From Rhizophagus irregularis (Eukaryota; Glomeromycota; Glomeromycetes; Glomerales; Glomeraceae), in the NCBI RefSeq assembly GCF_026210795.1, contig NC_089429.1, forward strand, positions 7,163,001 through 7,227,000: 64,000 nucleotides of DNA, in the 5' to 3' direction. Below, piece after piece: positions 55,084-64,000 of the stretch (the first letter of the stretch is position 1; each line of letters starts with the position of its first letter). The translations under genes and the position numbers were made by a program. The notes below the pieces were generated by a model. That model did not search any database, was not told the DNA's origin, and was given only the letters and a program-made list of their open reading frames with translations.

Positions 55084-57012
55084 GTCAAATAAATAAAAAT
55101 TGGCTGATTTTAGCTATATTTGTCCGATTTGTGACTTTTTACAGCCGTATTACCAATTCTTAACCACATTTTTCAGTTTTTTCACTATACAAAAAAATTG
55201 TATATACATTATGAAATATATATTTTTATAAAAAATTATATTGTAATATTGAATTAAAATTTAAAAAATATTTTATTAAGCAATATTAAATAAAAAACTA
55301 ATCTTAAATAATTAAATTTTAAACAAAATACATTAAGAATATAAATTTACTTGTAATTTAATGTAATACGCACAATTATAAAAAATTAATAACTCCACAA
55401 ATATTAACTGCGCCTTCATTAAAATAAATATTCAAGTAGATTCTAAGCTGCTGAACAATTTTTAATTAATAAAAGAAGTCGATTTACTTTGGCTAAAGTG
55501 CTTAAAATACGCTCTGAAGTAACAAAATGGAAAAAATAAAATTCGTAAATGAGTACCGTTGTGAAAATCGTGAATAACTCATCAAGTATTAACTGTACCT
55601 TCGTAGAAATTAATATCCAAGTAGATTTTGACCTGCTAAACAACTTTCAATTAATAAAAGAAGTCGATTTACTTTGACTAAAGTGCTCAAAATACGCTCT
55701 GAAGTGACAAAACGGAAAAAAATAAAATTCGTAAATGAGTACTGTTGTGAAAATCGTGAATAACTCATCAAGTATTAACTGTACCTTCGTAAAAATTAAT
55801 ATCCAAGTAGATTTTGACATGCTAAACAACTTTCAATTAATAAAAGAAGTCGATTTACTTTGACTAAAGTGCTCAAAATACGCTCTGAAGTGACAAAACG
55901 GAAAAAAATAAAATTCGTAAATGAGTACTGTTGTGAAAATCGTGAATAACTCATCACGTATTAACTGTACCTTCGTGAAAATTAATATTCAAGTAGATTT
56001 TGACATGCTAAACAACTTCAATTAATAAAAGAAGTCGATTTACTTTGACTAAAGTGCTCAAAATACGCTCTGAAGTGACAAAACGGAAAAAAATAAAATT
56101 CGTAAATGAGTACCATTGTGAAAATCGTGAATAACTCATCAAGTATTAACTGTACCTTCTTGAAAATTAATATTCAAGTAGATTTTGACATGCTAAACAA
56201 CTTTCAATTAATATAAGAAGTTGGGTTACTTTGGATAAAGTGCTCAAAATACGCTCTGAAGTGACAAAATAAAAAAAATAAAAGTCATGAATGAGTACTG
56301 TTGTGAAAATTGTAAATAACTCATCAAGTATTAACTGTACCTTCGTGAAAATTAATATCCAAGTAGATTTTAACCTGCCGAACAACTTACAATTAATATA
56401 AGAAGTTGATTTACTTTGGCTAAAGATCTCAAAATACGCTCTGAAGGTAAAAAAATTTGTAACTTAATACTACTGTATAATATTAAAAATGTAAATAATT
56501 CCAAAAATATTAACTGTACTTTTATGATCTTAACAGTTTTAAACTTACTAAACTACTTTTAATTAAAAGAATAAGATTTACTTCAGCCAAAATGCTCAAA
56601 CCATACTTTGAAATATATGTAAAAAAAATATAATATTTGTTTATATTTTAAATTATGAGTTATTTAATTTAAATGTATTTATATTTAAGAAAAAAAATAT
56701 TTTAATTCTATTTTATAAAGTATTTAAAAAGTATTTTAGTAAAGTTTTTAAGGCAAAAAAATAATTATAACTGAAATAAAAAAAAAAATCTAAGTTAATA
56801 AATAAATATTAAACCGTAATACATAATCACATATATTAAAATCGAAAAATCCTATTACAAATAACCAAAAATCGGCAATTTCATGTTAAAAATCAGAAAT
56901 ATTATATTAAAATCAGAAATATTTATTAAAATCGGAAATATTATATTAAAATTGCCAAAAAATCAGACAGCCATATTAAAAAGGGCAAAAATCTGATTTT
57001 TATTTATTTGAC
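55084..57012. mobile_element. Possible nested foldback inside the 5.7-kb element
   Basis: GTCAAATAAATAAAAATTGG at 55,084 and the inverse ATTTTTATTTATTTGAC ending at 57,012 form an inverted pair. TGGCTGATTTT/AATCAGACAGCC-like phrases continue inwards. They enclose the 204-bp array. No duplication was established. Confidence 0.4.
55440..56450. repeat. ~204-bp satellite array (about 5 copies)
   Basis: The unit contains AAGAAGTCGATTTACTTTGR, CTAAAGTGCTCAAAATACGC, TCTGAAGTGACAAAACGG, AATTCGTAAATGAGTACTGT, TGTGAAAATCGTGAATAACT and CATCAAGTATTAACTGTACC. Copies begin near 55,460, 55,660, 55,845, 56,030, 56,215 and 56,400. The similar minus-strand frames of 60-72 codons are by-products of the repeat. 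Confidence 0.85.
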
Positions 57013-57969
57013 CTGTATATATCTGTAGAAAATACGTTATAAACGTATGAATTTTAATATACTGTAGAATAATACGTATACCGTACTATCCTTTATTTAC
57101 AATATTTTTGTGAACCGTATACAAAATACTGATATACAGTAGAAATGATATACGTTATAGACGTATGAATTTAATATACCGTATCACACAGTATGTTTAC
57201 CATATACTTTATTGTATTTTTTACTAAGCACATTTTGCGAACAGTATACATTATACTGATATGCCGTATGTAAAAATGCAAACTGTATCAAAAATACGTA
57301 TATACAGTATAAAAACCGTATACATATTTTTTATAGGGTATATTTATTAAAGAATTTAATTATTTGATCTCCAATTTTGTTAGATATATTACCCTTTACA
57401 ATTAATCTCATGAAATCTCTGTATGCATTATTTGGCCACTTTGCTACGCGTTCTGGTAGATTTTTTCCTTCAATAGCATCTAAAGCATCATCTAACGATG
57501 CTTCTTAAAGATCTTCAGAATCTAGATCAATATTGTCGAGATTTACTGGTATTTCTGTTCCCAACTCTTCAAAATTTTCTTCAAAATTTTCTTCAGCTCT
57601 CTCTTCTATATTTTCTGATTTTAATTTTTTTCGCAGATTATAACGTGGTTCAGATTCTAAATTATCTGCATTTTGAGTTGGAATTTTGTTGATTATTATA
57701 TCCTCCATCTCACTAATATTATCATCTTGGTATGTGGATTTTTTATGCGAAGTAAATGTATCTGGCATTGTAATGGGTGTGTTCCATTATGTTCTGGCAT
57801 AACCGCTATTCTTGATGGTTGTTACGAGAATCTTTGAACATGTTCACTTAGTTCACTTGGTCAAAAAGTTGTTATTCTTCCATAGTGTTTGGTATTAGCG
57901 TGCTGTCTCAAACCGCTGGGAGTTGAAAAATATCTCTTGCAAATTTGACATTTATATCTGACCATTTTT

Positions 57970-58226
57970 CTTTAGAAATCAATGCGAGTTTAGAAATTAA
58001 CACAGGAAAATTTTTTCGATTAGTTTCACGCGAAAAATATTTATGAAGATTTACTTTTAGTATATTTTTTTTTTACTGATTATCAAGTGAATATAAATTT
58101 TACTGATAATTGATTATTTTTGTTTACTGAAAGATAATTAATTTATTTACTGATTAGTAATTAATTTTTTTCATTTACTGATATTTTTAATTCAGGAGTA
58201 ACTGATTTTTTTACCAATTCATTAAC
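57970..58226. other. Upstream region of the Plavaka gene
   Basis: AT-rich, with repeated TTTACTGAT phrases. No gene. Confidence 0.35.
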
Positions 58227-58548
58227 AATTAATTTATTTAATTTACTGATCCTTAAATATATTTTAATTCAGGAGTAACTGATTTTTTAAAAAAATTCTG
58301 GCAAAACTTTTAACTTTACACAATTTTTCAATTATTTATAATATAAGAATTTTTTTATTTTTTTTCGGTTGGCTGAATCGTCACAATAATTAATTTATTT
58401 AATTTACTGATCCTTAAATATATTTTAATTCAGGAGTAACTGATTTTTTTAAAAAATTCTGGTAAAACTTTTAACCTTACCTAATTTTTCAATTATTTAT
58501 AATGTAAGAATTTTTTCATTTTTTTTCGGTTGGCTGAATCGTCGCATA
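58227..58548. repeat. 161-bp tandem duplication
   Basis: The block AATTAATTTATTTAATTTAC ... TCGGTTGGCTGAATCGTC at 58,227-58,387 is repeated at 58,388-58,548 with few differences. It lies just upstream of the four-exon gene. Confidence 0.8.
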
Positions 58549-58668
58549 TTTTTACATTTATATGAATCTTAACATTTTTTTTTCAATTTTTCGAATTAAT
58601 TGTTGTTTGAATTTTTCTCCGCAATATTTTTCCTATACAAATTTTACGAATTTAGAATTTAAGTGATT

Positions 58669-60097
58669 ATGGCGTCTAAAAAGTTAAAAAATGCAAAAAA
58701 CTCAAAAAAAAGAAAGCAAGCACTTGACATTCTTGAAGGACAAAGAAGAAAACAAGCACTTGACGTTCCTGAAGGACAGAATGAAAGCCAACAAAATATA
58801 TTTGCACAAATGTTATCAGGTAGTTAGTCGTCAAGATACTGATATTTTGCAATTTAACATTATAATTAACTTTTGCTAAACACCAACAGTAGAATCTTCA
58901 GAAATTCCTAAAGATCCGTGCACAGATCGTGAAAAATCACCTACTAGTCCTTTCATACTTGTTACTCCATTTGATGTAGATCGTGGAAGATCTTTAGTTA
59001 AATCTGTTTCTTTTATTCTAGCAAATTGTGAGAAATCCTCAACAAATCGCGAGAATTCTTTAGTCAGGACTGCACATACTGAAACTTCTATTTTAACTAC
59101 ATTTACGTCATCTGTAACTCCTATAAGTTATGAAAAAACTTTGAGGATGCCAACTCCCATACTTAAATCAATGCAAATTGACCTTGATAAAGAAATTGAT
59201 TATTATAACGATAATGATGACGATGATGACGATGATGATGATAACGAAGAACATAATGATAACCGTGATAAAAGTGATAACCATGATAAAAGTGATAACT
59301 GTGAGCCTTTACCAAAATCACATATTGTAGAGGATGAATGTTACTTAATGGTGAAAGAGTTTAATTACACCATGAATGCATTAGATGGAAAGGTAAACGC
59401 CATCTACAAACTGTGTCGATATATTAGAGATCAGCAACAAAAAAGTATTCAAGATACGCAAAATGTTGCAAAAAGTGATGTATTAAGCGATGATTTCTGG
59501 AATGTAAGTTAATTAAAAATTATCAACTTGATTTTAATCTAAAGATACTTATAATAACCAAATATCTTCACAGCGCGTTTATAAAAATGTAGCTAAAGAA
59601 CTTATTCTAACAACTTTATATCCTTCGGATATAGAGTACTGAAAGGCTTTAGAAACATATTTATCTAAACATGCAGATCATTATATTAAAAATATTGGGC
59701 AAAATGCGTGGATTTCTTTATTTTCAGATAAGTTGTTGGCAGAGGTATGTGAAATATTAATAATCGTTAAAAAAAGGTATTTTTTTATATTTATTTAACT
59801 TTTTTTTAGATAAAAACTAAATGCAGAAGCAGGAGAAATGATTTTGCCACAAGTATCAGGAGTGCCATGTTTTCTGTCTTTGGAGAACAGCGATTGGAAT
59901 GCATAAATAACAATTCTTCTTCTATGAAGATCGCTGAATGGAAACAAAATCAAAAAACGCATAATGCATTTTATGAACTTTTCAAAAATCACAATATTTT
60001 AACGAAAATTGGCCATTCGATTTTCAAACAGTATAGGATAAAGAATTTCCTTTTACGCATTGTGCGTATATTCTATCAATATGTGACATCTTGTTAA
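58669..60097 (+). CDS. Four-exon gene for an acidic, Lys-rich-tailed protein of unknown function; one in-frame TGA
   Basis: The exons are 58669-58819, 58890-59503, 59574-59744 and 59810-60097. Every junction has GT...AG ends and keeps phase, giving 407 codons plus TAA. The ATG lies in MASKKLKNAKNSKKRKQALD. Residues 1-25 are strongly basic (possible nuclear signal). A near-exact repeat KQALDILEGQ/KQALDVPEGQ follows. Exon 2 is Ser/Thr-rich and contains nine Asp in a row near 59,214-59,240, then NHDKSDN repeats. The C-terminal half is folded-looking (KELILTTLYPSDIEY, SLFSDKLLAEIKTKC, AMFSVFGEQRLE, KTHNAFYELFKN). TGA at 59,640-59,642 follows EY; a single G-to-A change from Trp would explain it. 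No known domain recognised. The duplicated 161-bp block upstream may be its promoter region. Confidence 0.6.
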
Positions 60098-60439
60098 ATC
60101 CCAATAGCTATAGTATTAAGTGTAATGACAAGTCTGTTACGAAAAGAGTCAAATTTTTTTTAGTAAATAATTTTCACAAATTTTCGCAGTTTTTTTAATC
60201 TTTTAATATTTTACAGATATTAATCTATAATTAATTAACAGCAAGCGTTTAGAAATAAAACGCAAATAACTCCTTGTATAATTAGAGCTCTGAAAATGAT
60301 CCGCATAAACTCGCATTTTTGACTTGCATAATTGTAAAATTTTGTTTAATTATATTCTAACTTAATAAAAAGTACTTTAAAATTAAGGTTTTTGACTTGT
60401 AACTCGACTCAACTCGACTCATTAGGAGCTCTACGTATA

Positions 60440-60529
60440 ATGAAGGAATTGGCTGAACGAGAAGTGAAAGAAGTTAGTCAAAGAACTGATCAATACGAGT
60501 CAGCAGTCGCAGAAGAGAGCAGCGAATCG
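60440..60529 (+). CDS. Possible first exon of another gene
   Basis: ATG followed by 29 open codons (MKELAEREVKEVSQRTDQYE, SAVAEESSES) ending exactly at a donor GTAAAAAA (60,530). Composition is less AT-rich than the flanks and the sequence is hydrophilic and helical. No acceptor and second exon could be joined before the MITE at 60,576. It might also be a late exon of the preceding gene. Confidence 0.3.
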
Positions 60530-60575
60530 GTAAAAAATAAAAATTATGATGATTAATTGTATTGAATTTTTCTAA

Positions 60576-60703
60576 CTATTACCGGGGTGATGATCACCGG
60601 TGACTGAAATTATTACAATCGACCAGCATTAAAAAAATATAGTGCTGGTAAAAATTGATAATTCTGGCCAACGGTGATGATCACCCCCCGGTGATTTGAA
60701 ATA
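60576..60703. mobile_element. ~128-bp MITE with GGGGTGATGATCACC ends
   Basis: GGGGTGATGATCACCGG near 60,584 and its inverse GGTGATGATCACCCC near 60,674-60,688. The pairing goes on through AATTATTACAATCGACCAGC and its counterpart AATTATCAATTTTTACCAGC. The outer bases CTATT...AATAG also match. GC-rich ends in AT-rich DNA. Confidence 0.75.
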
Positions 60704-60713
60704 GTAAAAACCA

Positions 60714-60850
60714 ATTGTATTTCTTTGAAATATAATTTTTTATATAATTTTTTTATATTTTTTAATCGTATTTCTTTGAAATACTAATTTTTTTTTATCA
60801 TTCGTAATTTTATATTTTTTAATTGTATTTCTTTGAAATACTTTAATTTT
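60714..60850. repeat. Three ~50-57 bp direct repeats
   Basis: GTATTTCTTTGAAATA recurs at about 60,717, 60,768 and 60,825, each followed by a T/A-rich tail. A shorter relative (TTGTATTGAATTTTT) lies left of the MITE. Confidence 0.65.
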
Positions 60851-60854
60851 TATA

Positions 60855-61610
60855 ATTCGTATTTTTGCGTGAAATTTTACGTTGCTTTTTTTGGTAGAAA
60901 TAAAGAATTGATTATGATTAATTAATATAAATGGACTATAAATTATCATATATTAATTGTATTTTATATTTTGATTTATTTCAAAGGTTTTTTATTTAAA
61001 AATCCACGCAGAACTTTGCTATTTATAAAATCTGCGCAGTTTTTTATTAGAATTTTCCTCTAATGTTTTGCACCAGGGTATAAGATCTGTGTAAATATAA
61101 TTTCTAAAAATCTACGCAGATCTGCTTCCCAAAAAATTTCCCGATGAGGTCAATACAAATAGCAATCTAATATTATTTTTTATTAACAATAAGTTTTTTT
61201 ATTATAGCAAATATTTTATTAAAAAGCAAAATATGTAATTATAAAGGATAAAAAGTAAATAATTAAAGGTTATATAGTATACTTAAAACTGAACTAAAGT
61301 GTATATTTAGGAAGAAAATATATTATAAGTAATGCATTTATAGAGAATTAATTGTATAAATTTAACTATCTTTAAAAATAAAAAAAGTATTTTACTTCAG
61401 AAAAAAAAGTTTAAAATTATATACAAGCTTACATTAAATTACCAGATTTTTGAAATTTTATATAAAATTTAAATTTATATATGGTATGAAAAAAAATTTT
61501 TTTGTACTTATTAATTGACAAAAAATTTTTTCTCAAAGAAAATACAATGTATGAAATTTATTATTAGAAAAATTCAACTTGATATAATTAATATTTAGTA
61601 TGTCCTCCTT
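60855..61610. other. AT-rich spacer
   Basis: ATCCACGCAGA / ATCTACGCAGA and ATCTGCGCAG phrases recur at 61,002-61,125. No gene. Confidence 0.4.
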
Positions 61611-61613
61611 TAA

Positions 61614-61912
61614 TCTTACCTTACCTGTTTTAACGCGCATTTGAGAAACTTAAAAATCAAGCGACGTACTGCTTTCGAAGTTAATCTTCCTTCATTTCTC
61701 TTGTACTACATTTATTAATTCCTGTTTAGATTTAGGTAGAAGCTTCCTTTTACGTACTTGGTAGTCCAAATGGTTTCACAAATTCTCGATCAGGTTAAGA
61801 TCTGGACTTTGTGTCACCCAATCTAAAACTGGAATGTTATGACTTGACATCCACCAGACGTTGTAAAAAGATGTATGACATGATGTTCCATCTTGCTGAA
61901 AAATAGAACTAG
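61614..61912 (-). pseudogene. Tc1/mariner transposase, C-terminal half
   Basis: Minus-strand reading starts FQQDGTSCHTS (second catalytic Asp region, Q-Q-D-G), then VWWMSSHNIPVLDWV and TQSPDLNLIEN, the classical W-x-x-Q-S-P-D-L-N-x-I-E-N block with the third acidic residue. A stop TGA stands where Trp follows in intact proteins (EN-L-W). The reading goes on as HLDYQVRKRKLLPKSKQELI, the same text as at window bases 1-95. The upstream (N-terminal) half is cut off by the MITE beginning at 61,921. This copy is dead. Confidence 0.85.
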
Positions 61913-61920
61913 GATAATTA

Positions 61921-62147
61921 AGGATTCCGCTTACTTATAATAAAGGTCACTGTAGAAAATTGGCCTTTTACTAATAGTTTTTATTTTACTTTTTTCTTAA
62001 ATTCTATTGGTTAATTAGCTAAAAGGGAAAAAAAATTATAACAATATAACATAAAATTTCCTTTTATAGTAGGATCTGCAAAGAATTTTATATATGATTT
62101 TTACCTTAGGCTTGAGAGTGACCTATCTTATAAGTAAGCAGGGTCCT
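61921..62147. mobile_element. 227-bp AGGAYCCN-family MITE
   Basis: The left end AGGATTCCGCTTACTTATAA and the right end, inverse AGGACCCTGCTTACTTATAA, then AGGTCACT on both sides. These match the termini of the 8-bp-TSD family at 9168, 32,797 and 35,932. No target duplication can be recognised at this copy. It interrupts the Tc1 remnant. Confidence 0.75.
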
Positions 62148-62174
62148 GCATAAGGTTGCTTGCCGAAACCCAAG

Positions 62175-62386
62175 GGTTTAGACAAGATGGCGTTTTGCCA
62201 AAAAGCGAAATTCTGCCGAAACTATATTAAAGTTATATTAAAAAACTGGCGAAACTTTGAAGAAAGGCGAAACTGCCGAAACTTATTATAAATGCCGAAA
62301 CTGCCGAAACTCTGCCGAAACTATAATAAATCTATAGTAAAATTTTGACGAAACTAATCGTAGGATTTTGAAGAGGTTTAGACAAG
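62175..62386. repeat. Cluster of TGCCGAAACT repeats between 12-bp direct repeats
   Basis: GGTTTAGACAAG occurs at 62,175-62,186 and 62,375-62,386. Between the copies, GCCGAAACT or GCGAAACT occurs about nine times at irregular spacing, separated by short A/T phrases such as ATTAAAGTTATATTAAA. One more TGCCGAAAC lies just left of the first direct repeat. It could be an insertion with a 12-bp duplication, or a larger repeat. Confidence 0.6.
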
Positions 62387-62389
62387 CAA

Positions 62390-62715
62390 CGCTAGTCTGC
62401 GATGTGCGTTGTGGGTATCGTTTTACATTTTATAGTGACTATCATTTTATATGCCATTTTACTATGGGTAAAACATAACTAATCATAAATGAACATGTAA
62501 ACAAAAAATAATCAGTATATATATATATATTTACTGTGTAATCAGGTAAAATTATTTGCCAAATAGATGTATATTGCAGGAATTATTAAAGATTTTTAAC
62601 ATATAATTTTTATTATAATTATTTTTTTTATGCACTATATATTAAAATCTATATTAAAAAATCTATGTTAATCTAATTATCCAAAAAATATCAAATAAAA
62701 AAAACATTAGATGCT
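62390..62715. other. AT-rich spacer
   Basis: Contains a TATATATA run near 62,517. No gene. Confidence 0.4.
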
Positions 62716-62719
62716 CATT

Positions 62720-63690
62720 ACAGTTGAACCTAAAGTCCAAAAACTACAAGAAAAAAAGAAGAGAAATGTTAGAAAACATTTCAAATTTAAAAAAATTTTG
62801 TAATTATGGAATATATATACCATATCCAATATTCTAGACCAAAATTCTGAAGCCTATGGTATCAAAAGTCTATACTCAACAATAAAAATGTAACATTTAA
62901 AAAACTTCCAACTCCTTAAAAAAAATACAATTTAGAAAAAATAAACTGGTAACTTTATTTTTTGAGGTAAGCTTTATCAAATTACCAGTCAGATTTTTAA
63001 AAAAATTAAAAGAAGAAAAGTTATAAGCATTTGAAATTGCATGATTTTCATATAATTGGCCCAAATTTGAAACAAAATATGTTAGCCAGATAAGCCAGAA
63101 CTTATGATAAATTGGGCCGACTCCATGCATTGTGATAATGCCAGCCTGAATTATTATAATATGAATCAAATGTAATTTTTTTTAAAAAAAAATTTTTATC
63201 AATTTATGATGTTTATGAAATGGTAATCTACTTTTTCTTATGTTTTATCTTGTTTGTAACATCATAATAAATTTTCAAAGACCGCATTTTATTAGTACAA
63301 GAAATTCCGGTTTTTTATTGGCTGAATTTCGGATCACATGATATAGAATCAGCCCAGAAAATTGAAACAAAATCACGTGATTGTCGAGTATAGACTTCCG
63401 GCACCATACAAAAAAAAATGAAAGAAAGCGTTAGAAACCACTTCTTTGAAACATCCATTGCAAAACTTACCATTCTGATGTTTCCAGTGTCCAAATACAA
63501 AACCTACAAAAAAAAAAATTATATAAAAATGTCAGTTATAAATAAGATCACAAAAAAATAAGTTTTGTAACGAACACAAAACTAACCCTTTCACTTTCCC
63601 TAATCAACTAAAAGACGAAACCCTACAAAAATAATATATAGTAATTTGAGGTTTCAAACCATCTGTTGCGAAACTTACCATTTCAGCGTA
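62720..63690 (-). other. Second microexon / hairpin-intron locus, decayed
   Basis: On the minus strand, short blocks lie between GTAAG/GTTAG starts and T-run-AG ends, as in the MULE cargo. The block ending AATG at about 63,680 is followed by GTAAGTTTCGCAACAGATGG, whose GTTTC pairs with GAAAC. Next come a 36-nt block (about 63,592-63,627), a 33-nt block open as VLYLDTGNIRM (about 63,474-63,506) and GTAAGTTTTGCAATGG with a later TTTCTAACGCTTTC. The last block, VPEVYTRQSRDFVSIFWADS, ends in TAA followed by AATAAAAAA near 63,310. The acceptor before it reads TATG instead of TAG. A further acceptor-like TTGTAG with TTTTTGGACTTTAGG is at about 62,740-62,755. The pogo-like fragment at 63,691 cuts the upstream side. 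Confidence 0.5.
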
Positions 63691-63820
63691 CAGTATACAG
63701 CATTTAATTAGTAAAATTCGGTATAGTAAGATTTTTTTTGTCAAAAATCCGTACCACAGTGAAAATCCGTTGTACTAAACAATTCGTTATATCGAAATTC
63801 GTTATAACGCGAGCCGACTG
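63691..63820. mobile_element. 130-bp deletion derivative of the pogo-like MITE
   Basis: It matches the right-hand 130 bp of 8929-9633 (AGCATTTAATTAGTAAAATT, then AATTCGTTATATCGAAATTC) and ends GACTG. TA borders both sides (63,689-63,690 and 63,821-63,822). The left end begins CAGTATACAG, so the left arm was lost but a terminal CAGT was kept or regained. Confidence 0.75.
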
Positions 63821-63893
63821 TATATCATGTTAATAATTATTCTTTTTTTTTATGAAATACTTCTAACAACATAATAAGGAGGGGTTAATAAAA

Positions 63894-64000
63894 AGAAACC
63901 CTGTTGAAAAAAGTATTAACATGTAGGTTATTAGAAGCAGACGAACTACCTAATTCAATGTACAATAGATGCATTGATCAACGCGCGACTACACTATCTC
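63894..64000 (+). pseudogene. Partial coding-like sequence at the right edge
   Basis: Plus-strand reading is open from about 63,894 to the window end: KVLTCRLLEADELPNSMYNR then CIDQRATTLS. The text looks like ordinary protein and composition rises in GC. Whether it is an exon or a relic cannot be judged from 35 codons. The family is not recognised. Confidence 0.3.

Larger units (their letters stand above)
51641..57338. mobile_element. 5.7-kb inverted-repeat element inserted in the Plavaka gene
   Basis: The element starts CCCTATAAAAAATATATATA and ends with the inverse of CCCTATAAAAAATATGTATA. TAT flanks both sides (51,638-51,640 and 57,339-57,341). Subterminal arrays about 330-390 bp long at each end are built from TATACGGT/ACCGTATA and GCGAACAGTATA motifs. 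The interior has no recognisable transposase. It holds a nested MITE (52,290-52,602), two sets of ~90-bp repeats, and a nested foldback carrying a ~204-bp satellite. Removing the element with one TAT restores the Plavaka frame, which proves the boundaries. CCC...GGG ends recall piggyBac, but TAT is not TTAA. I leave the superfamily open. Confidence 0.88.
49395..57965 (-). pseudogene. Plavaka-type (CACTA-like) transposase gene, split by a 5.7-kb insertion
   Basis: The ATG at 57,965 begins a C2H2 finger (YKCQICKRYFSTPSGLRQHA, NTKH). After a stop comes an acidic linker (57,768-57,505), then KNLPERVAKWPNNAYRDFMR and GNISNKIGDQIIKFFNKY. There the frame is cut by the element at 51,641-57,338 and resumes as NNLKESPLPKSTKNGKDYLN. 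Further landmarks are VFGEPYKGDWWLKTEKIL and LYSDGTTFDGLGKTSGHPVF (about 51,320-51,160), VPNRMHHINLGLFKYQLEFT (about 50,600), FALDEIFSEENEITCKELCE (50,390) and a C-terminus NDTVTHAEDQEQDEGA followed by TAG at about 49,421. GDWW and RMHHxxLGLFKYQ are typical of Plavaka transposases. Some internal stops exist besides the insertion. It once catalysed cut-and-paste transposition of its own element, whose ends I could not place. Confidence 0.85.

Noticed and set aside
55443-56385. Three near-identical minus-strand frames of 60-72 codons
   Set aside because: They are the same phase of the 204-bp satellite. There is no start context or codon bias beyond the repeat.
51641-57338. Assignment of the 5.7-kb element to piggyBac
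   Set aside because: The CCC...GGG ends fit, but the duplication is TAT, not TTAA, and no piggyBac transposase is present.
61921-62155. 8-bp duplication for the MITE at 61,921
   Set aside because: GATAATTA on the left and GCATAAGG on the right do not match. Family membership rests on the ends only.

Overview
The window reads as fungal chromosomal DNA that is extremely AT-rich, gene-poor and saturated with nested transposons. Introns are short (about 60-105 bp) with GT...AG ends. The mix of elements is a LINE with an RNase H domain, Plavaka-type and Tnp2-type CACTA relatives, a FLYWCH-MULE, Tc1/mariner, pogo-like MITEs and an OTU-protease transposon. Together with the style of the decayed protein fragments, this suggests an arbuscular-mycorrhizal fungus (Glomeromycotina, Rhizophagus-like). 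The assignment comes from sequence style and remembered families; no search was run. I saw no bacterial operons, rRNA or tRNA genes, or CRISPR arrays.

Layout. 1-6.6 kb: the tail of a Tc1 transposase, a SINE-like insertion with a 15-bp target duplication, and a 5'-truncated 4.8-kb LINE flanked by a near-perfect 14-bp duplication. 6.6-15.7 kb: foldback elements and MITEs, several nested and many with readable target duplications, between remnants of at least three decayed genes. 16,764-24,570: a complete-looking 7.8-kb Mutator-like element (MULE) with ~187-bp inverted ends and a perfect 9-bp duplication. It carries a damaged FLYWCH/MULE transposase and about 6 kb of unusual cargo. The most striking cargo is a minus-strand array of about 18 exon-like blocks (mostly 21-43 nt) separated by short GT...AG introns that contain hairpins. 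24.6-31 kb: mostly featureless AT-rich DNA with one clean exon. 31-34.6 kb: a decayed CACTA transposase with a nested 8-bp-TSD element. 35.9-41.5 kb: a 5.6-kb member of that same AGGACYCC-ended family, encoding an OTU-like protease domain and a broken multi-exon transposase-like protein. 42-48 kb: a decayed multi-exon plus-strand locus ending in membrane-protein-like sequence. 49.4-58 kb: a Plavaka-type transposase gene split by a 5.7-kb element. Removing that element with one copy of its 3-bp duplication restores the reading frame exactly. 58.7-60.1 kb: a four-exon gene with one in-frame stop. 60.4-64 kb: MITEs, a second Tc1 remnant and a second, decayed microexon/hairpin-intron locus.

Almost everything here is mobile or was broken by mobile elements. 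The only nearly intact protein-coding genes are the four-exon gene at 58.7 kb, the OTU open reading frame at 36.4 kb and the MULE transposase (one frameshift plus one lost catalytic residue). The best candidate for an undescribed system is the microexon array inside the MULE, with its relative at 62.7-63.7 kb.
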